A DNA stretch of 64,000 bases, from positions 372,001-436,000 of the forward strand of contig NZ_LDJX01000001.1 in NCBI RefSeq assembly GCF_001306415.1, given 5' to 3'. Position 1 is the first letter of the stretch, and the number at the start of each line of letters is the position of its first letter. Positions 60,960-64,000 of the stretch are shown here, in pieces. The notes under the pieces were generated by a model, which was given only the letters and a program-made list of their open reading frames with translations, did no database searches and was not told the DNA's origin. Position numbers and translations under genes: made by a program. This stretch comes from Croceitalea dokdonensis DOKDO 023. Its GTDB lineage: Bacteria; Bacteroidota; Bacteroidia; Flavobacteriales; Flavobacteriaceae.

Positions 60960-61337
60960 TTAGGACATCTAGAAACGTCTAGATGCAATCAATAGCGAAA
61001 TGATTTAGTAATCTTTTAAAATACATCAATACTCCATACAAAAACCCTTTCTGGCTTTCACTCTAACGGACATCACATGGGTCAAAAAAACAACCTAGGG
61101 TCGCTTCGGGTAGATTTTGAGCCTTTTTCGGGAACAAAATGTGTATCTAGAAGCTTTCTGTCGGAATATCCAAACGCCTGGCGAGAAGCTCAAGGTTTTT
61201 CCATGAACATACCTTTTATATCATAAATTAAATCCTAGCGCTGCAACAATCCTGAAGTTATTCATTTTCCAGGTTGTTATCATTACCTTAGATTATAGCT
61301 TTAAACCATATTTAGGTGTAAATGCTAAATGTGCCAG
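60960..61337. other. Gap of ~380 bp after the DUF418 gene
   Basis: It starts with a perfect hairpin (CATCTAGA-aacg-TCTAGATG, 60966-60985) without T-run, and contains a 49-codon plus-strand frame (61077-61226: DFEPFSGTKC, SEYPNAWREA) that lacks any signature and is probably chance. Otherwise AT-rich with nothing recognised. Confidence 0.4.
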
Positions 61338-62801
61338 TTAAAGCCCACTAATATAGCTCCCGTACATATCCTTAAAACGAACACCATCCGACATGCGATA
61401 CTTACTTAATTTGTTATGCGCCACCAGCCCCCACAAGACCAGCTCTTTTACAAAATAACCATCGCTTTTATCCAGTTCTGGTTGATGCTCGTTTAACAAT
61501 TGTTGCAAAGGAGGCACGGAATCTAATTTTGACCGGTAGGTACTGTCATCATCTTCATCCAACAACTCCAGGGCCTCTTGGTCAAAAAACCATGAAACCA
61601 GTTCATCATATGGCGTTTCCGCATCTTTACGTTCTAATTTATTAATTGGTGGGAACAATTTTGGAAACAAGGTTTTAATGGCATCATCAATCAGGTTTTC
61701 TGCAACAAATGCGGCTCCTTCCTGTTCCCCTTCATACACCAACTCTATTTTACCCGTAATGGCAGGGACTACCCCCATAAAGTCACTGAGTCTTATCGTG
61801 GTTTGGTTTTCATTGGATTTTAAAATCCTACGTTCTGCGGTGCTTAACAAGTTTTCATAGGCCGTAATGCTCATCCGTGCACTTACGCCGCTTTTGGCAT
61901 CCACATATTCACTATCCCTAGCCTCAAAACTAATTTGTTCCAACAAATCCATGGCCAATTCTGGCACATGGACCAAATCTGACTGCCGGGCATCAAGTTT
62001 TGCTTCCTGTTTGGTGATTCTTTTGGCAATGGAAATATCTTCTGGGTAATGCGTTAAAATTTGGGAACCAATTCTATCTTTTAGCGGGGTTACGATACTT
62101 CCCCTGTTGGTATAATCTTCTGGATTGGCAGTGAAGACAAACTGTAAATCCAACGGTAATCGTAGTTTAAACCCGCGTATCTGGATATCGCCTTCTTGTA
62201 AAATATTGAAGAGGGACACTTGGATTCGTGCTTGTAAATCAGGCAGTTCGTTGATGACAAAAATGCAACGGTTGGCCCTTGGTATCATTCCAAAATGAAT
62301 TACACGATCGTCTGCATAGCTCAATTTCATGTTGGCCGCTTTAATAGGGTCTACATCCCCTATCAAATCTGCCACGGTTACATCCGGGGTGGCCAATTTT
62401 TCATAAAAACGATCATCCCGATGCAGCCAGGTGATTGGGGTAGCATCGCCCTTTTCCTTAATCAGTTCCTTGGCAAATCTGGACAACGGATTCATGGGGT
62501 CATCATGAATTTCAGAACCCTCCACAACAGGGATATATTCGTCCAAAAGTTTAACCATCAATCTAGCTAAACGTGTTTTTGCTTGCCCCCTTAACCCAAG
62601 AAGATTAATGTTATGTCTAGATAGGATAGCCCTTTCCAGCTCTGGGATTACCGAGTTTTCATAGCCCCAGACCCCCTGAAAAACATCCTCTCTGTTCTTA
62701 ATTTTAGTGATTAGGTTATCACGCAGCTCGTTTTTAATGCTTTTTGATTGGTATCCTTCTTTTCTAAGTTGACCTAAGGTTGTAATATTCTGTATTTTCA
62801 T
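61338..62801 (-). CDS. MoxR/magnesium-chelatase-like AAA ATPase
   Basis: The 487-aa product has an AAA+ domain with Walker A GLRGQAKT (69-76), a Walker B-like VINE (N184-E185 in place of the usual DE), sensor strand QFVFTANPEDYTNRG, and arginine finger region. C-terminal ~150 residues are helical. MoxR-type ATPases act as metal- or cofactor-insertion chaperones together with VWA proteins, and a VWA gene follows directly upstream. Substrate enzyme not identifiable here. Confidence 0.88.
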   Translation of the reverse strand: MKIQNITTLGQLRKEGYQSKSIKNELRDNLITKIKNREDVFQGVWGYENSVIPELERAILSRHNINLLGLRGQAKTRLARLMVKLLDEYIPVVEGSEIHDDPMNPLSRFAKELIKEKGDATPITWLHRDDRFYEKLATPDVTVADLIGDVDPIKAANMKLSYADDRVIHFGMIPRANRCIFVINELPDLQARIQVSLFNILQEGDIQIRGFKLRLPLDLQFVFTANPEDYTNRGSIVTPLKDRIGSQILTHYPEDISIAKRITKQEAKLDARQSDLVHVPELAMDLLEQISFEARDSEYVDAKSGVSARMSITAYENLLSTAERRILKSNENQTTIRLSDFMGVVPAITGKIELVYEGEQEGAAFVAENLIDDAIKTLFPKLFPPINKLERKDAETPYDELVSWFFDQEALELLDEDDDSTYRSKLDSVPPLQQLLNEHQPELDKSDGYFVKELVLWGLVAHNKLSKYRMSDGVRFKDMYGSYISGL

Positions 62802-62868
62802 TTTTTTTATTGATGCTTATCCGTTATTCGTTCTTGGCATATATCCACCAACAACTGTATACGAACAA

Positions 62869-64000
62869 CTATTTTATTCTTTTTCTTCTATTGTTCTCGT
62901 AATCTTCAAAAATCATCTCGCCCAAACCCTTGAGTCCGGTATAAAATGCCTTGCCCTTGTTTGCCTGGGTAAATTCCCTGATAAACTGCATAAGATACGG
63001 GTCTTGGGCTATCATAAAGGTGGTGATGGGAATGTGCAATTTTCTGGCCTGCGCTGCCATGGCGTAACACTTTTCCACAATATAATCGTCTAGGCCAACA
63101 CTGTTTTTGTAGTACGTACCGTCTGGCATTCTAAGACAGCTGGGCTTACCATCGGTAATCATAAAAATCTGTTTGTTGGTGTTTCTTTTCCTGCGAAGCA
63201 TATCAAAGGCCAATTGCAGCCCGGCCACCGTATTGGTATGGTAAGGCCCTACCTTTAAATAGGGCAAGTCTTTTATGGGAATGGGCCATGCATCGTTACC
63301 AAAAACCAAAATATCCAAGGTGTCCTTGGGATATCTGGTGGTAATCAATTCTGCCAAGGCCATGGCTACCTTCTTTGCAGGAGTGATGCGGTCTTCCCCG
63401 TACAAAATCATACTATGGCTAATATCTATCATGAGCACCGTGCTCATTTGGGCCTTGTATTGGGTATCTTCCACCACCAAATCACCCTCATCCAGCATAA
63501 AATTGCCAATGCCATGGTTAATTTGGGCATTCTTAAGGCTTTCCGTCATGGAGATTCGGTCAAGGCCATCGCCATAGCGATACTCCCGAAACTCCCCAGT
63601 ATGCTCATCTCCCCTGCCAGACTTTCCCGTTTTATGGTTACCGGAACCGCTACGTTTTATTTTTCCAAAAATCTGGTCCAATGCTCTTTGGCGGATCATC
63701 CGTTCCAATTTGGCGGTAATGGAAATGGTACCTTTTCCACCATCTTCATCTCCGTCTTGCCCTTCTTCGCCCATTTGACCACCGCCATCTTCAAACTCTT
63801 CACGGATATACCCTTTGGCCTTTAAATCTTCTATAAAATCTTCTATGGTGTAATCGGGTGTCGTAAGTTCATACTCCTTATCCAATTCCCTTAGCCAATC
63901 TATGGCCTCGTCAAAATCACCAGAGGTATGGGTGATGAGTTCTTGGAAGATTTCAAAAAGTTTATCAAAAGGAGATAAATTGGGTGCTTCGTAGGTTGTA
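62869..64000 (-). CDS. VWA-domain protein, 5'-truncated by the window edge
   Basis: The reading frame runs without a stop from 62869 to the right end of the window; the ATG must be beyond 64000. The visible ~377 residues contain an acidic glycine-rich linker (GGGQMGEEGQDGDEDGG), and a VWA domain with MIDAS motif DISHS in VLMIDISHSMIL, FGNDAWPIP and ITDGKPSCLRMPDG. It pairs with the MoxR-like ATPase 67 bp downstream, the usual chaperone pair. A TTG at 63885 is not a likely start since coding-like sequence continues upstream. Confidence 0.85.
   Translation of the reverse strand, partial: TTYEAPNLSPFDKLFEIFQELITHTSGDFDEAIDWLRELDKEYELTTPDYTIEDFIEDLKAKGYIREEFEDGGGQMGEEGQDGDEDGGKGTISITAKLERMIRQRALDQIFGKIKRSGSGNHKTGKSGRGDEHTGEFREYRYGDGLDRISMTESLKNAQINHGIGNFMLDEGDLVVEDTQYKAQMSTVLMIDISHSMILYGEDRITPAKKVAMALAELITTRYPKDTLDILVFGNDAWPIPIKDLPYLKVGPYHTNTVAGLQLAFDMLRRKRNTNKQIFMITDGKPSCLRMPDGTYYKNSVGLDDYIVEKCYAMAAQARKLHIPITTFMIAQDPYLMQFIREFTQANKGKAFYTGLKGLGEMIFEDYENNRRKRIK

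Noticed and set aside
61077-61226. 49-codon plus-strand frame in the gap after DUF418
   Set aside because: Some protein-like stretches but no motif, no hydrophobic segment and no link to a neighbour; mentioned only in the gap entry.
63883-63885. TTG at 63883-63885 as start of the VWA gene
   Set aside because: The frame stays open and coding-like to the window edge, so the gene begins outside the window.
1-64000. CRISPR arrays, insertion sequences, prophage or tRNA genes
   Set aside because: No regularly spaced repeats, transposase- or integrase-like products, terminal inverted repeats or cloverleaf sequences were seen on reading.

Overview
This 64 kb window is chromosomal DNA from a member of the Bacteroidota, most likely a marine Flavobacteriaceae (Muricauda/Zobellia-like by gene content; the genus is a guess). 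Supporting signs are the many lipoproteins with an SC-type lipobox, short low-SD leaders, a promoter matching TTTG-N19-TAnnTTTG, a short primary sigma factor without region 1.1, and typical families (DUF4251, DUF1080, DUF2461, BNR/sortilin-like giant proteins, the Flavobacterial 136-aa 'glyoxalase-labelled' protein). I see no rRNA, tRNA, CRISPR array, insertion sequence, phage or integrase. This looks like ordinary core and accessory chromosome, densely packed, with several convergent genes whose stop codons overlap.

Layout. 0.1-10.9 kb: cold-shock-domain protein, secreted sorbosone/glucose dehydrogenase-like lipoprotein, DUF4251 lipoprotein, divergent EamA transporter and MscS channel, a 1084-aa BNR-repeat exoprotein, an unknown lipoprotein and a periplasmic trehalase. 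11.0-11.8 kb: FCD-type GntR regulator with a perfect 12-bp palindrome just before its start, plus a small ORF. 11.8-21.6 kb: an 11-gene minus-strand operon for a two-subunit molybdenum hydroxylase (IorAB-like) together with molybdenum-cofactor assembly genes (moaD, moaA, mobA, moeB-rhodanese, TSUP transporter, moeA, xdhC, mocA) and a LURP/tubby-like protein. moaC, moaE and mogA/moaB are not here.

21.8-40.7 kb is a mixture: VWA lipoprotein, DUF1080 protein, a cell-wall/peptide group (M14 carboxypeptidase, amidase, 3D-domain lipoprotein, then pirin), a class C serine hydrolase, menB, an unusual two-DTG aspartic protease, a small MscS channel, a degenerate hydrolase, a YtcJ-like amidohydrolase, a glycosyltransferase, a DEAD/DEAH helicase and rpoD.

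40.7-50.4 kb is the most interesting block. On the minus strand a soluble hybrid histidine kinase with HPt domain, a stand-alone receiver, a membrane-anchored HEAT-repeat protein, a processive GT2 polysaccharide synthase, an LtaS/phosphoglycerol-transferase-like membrane sulfatase-fold protein with C-terminal TPRs, and a YaiO-type TPR/beta-barrel outer-membrane protein are packed with overlaps or gaps of a few bases. They are followed by two tandem, previously unmarked microprotein ORFs that share a conserved C-terminal segment and end at a strong bidirectional terminator. I read this as a two-component-controlled exopolysaccharide synthesis, modification and export system.

50.5-64 kb: M19 dipeptidase, hotdog thioesterase, two conserved hypothetical genes, cysE-cysM, two tandem BEM46-like hydrolases, a small secreted protein, Dps, CorA, a DUF418 membrane protein, and a MoxR-like AAA ATPase with a VWA protein that runs off the right edge.
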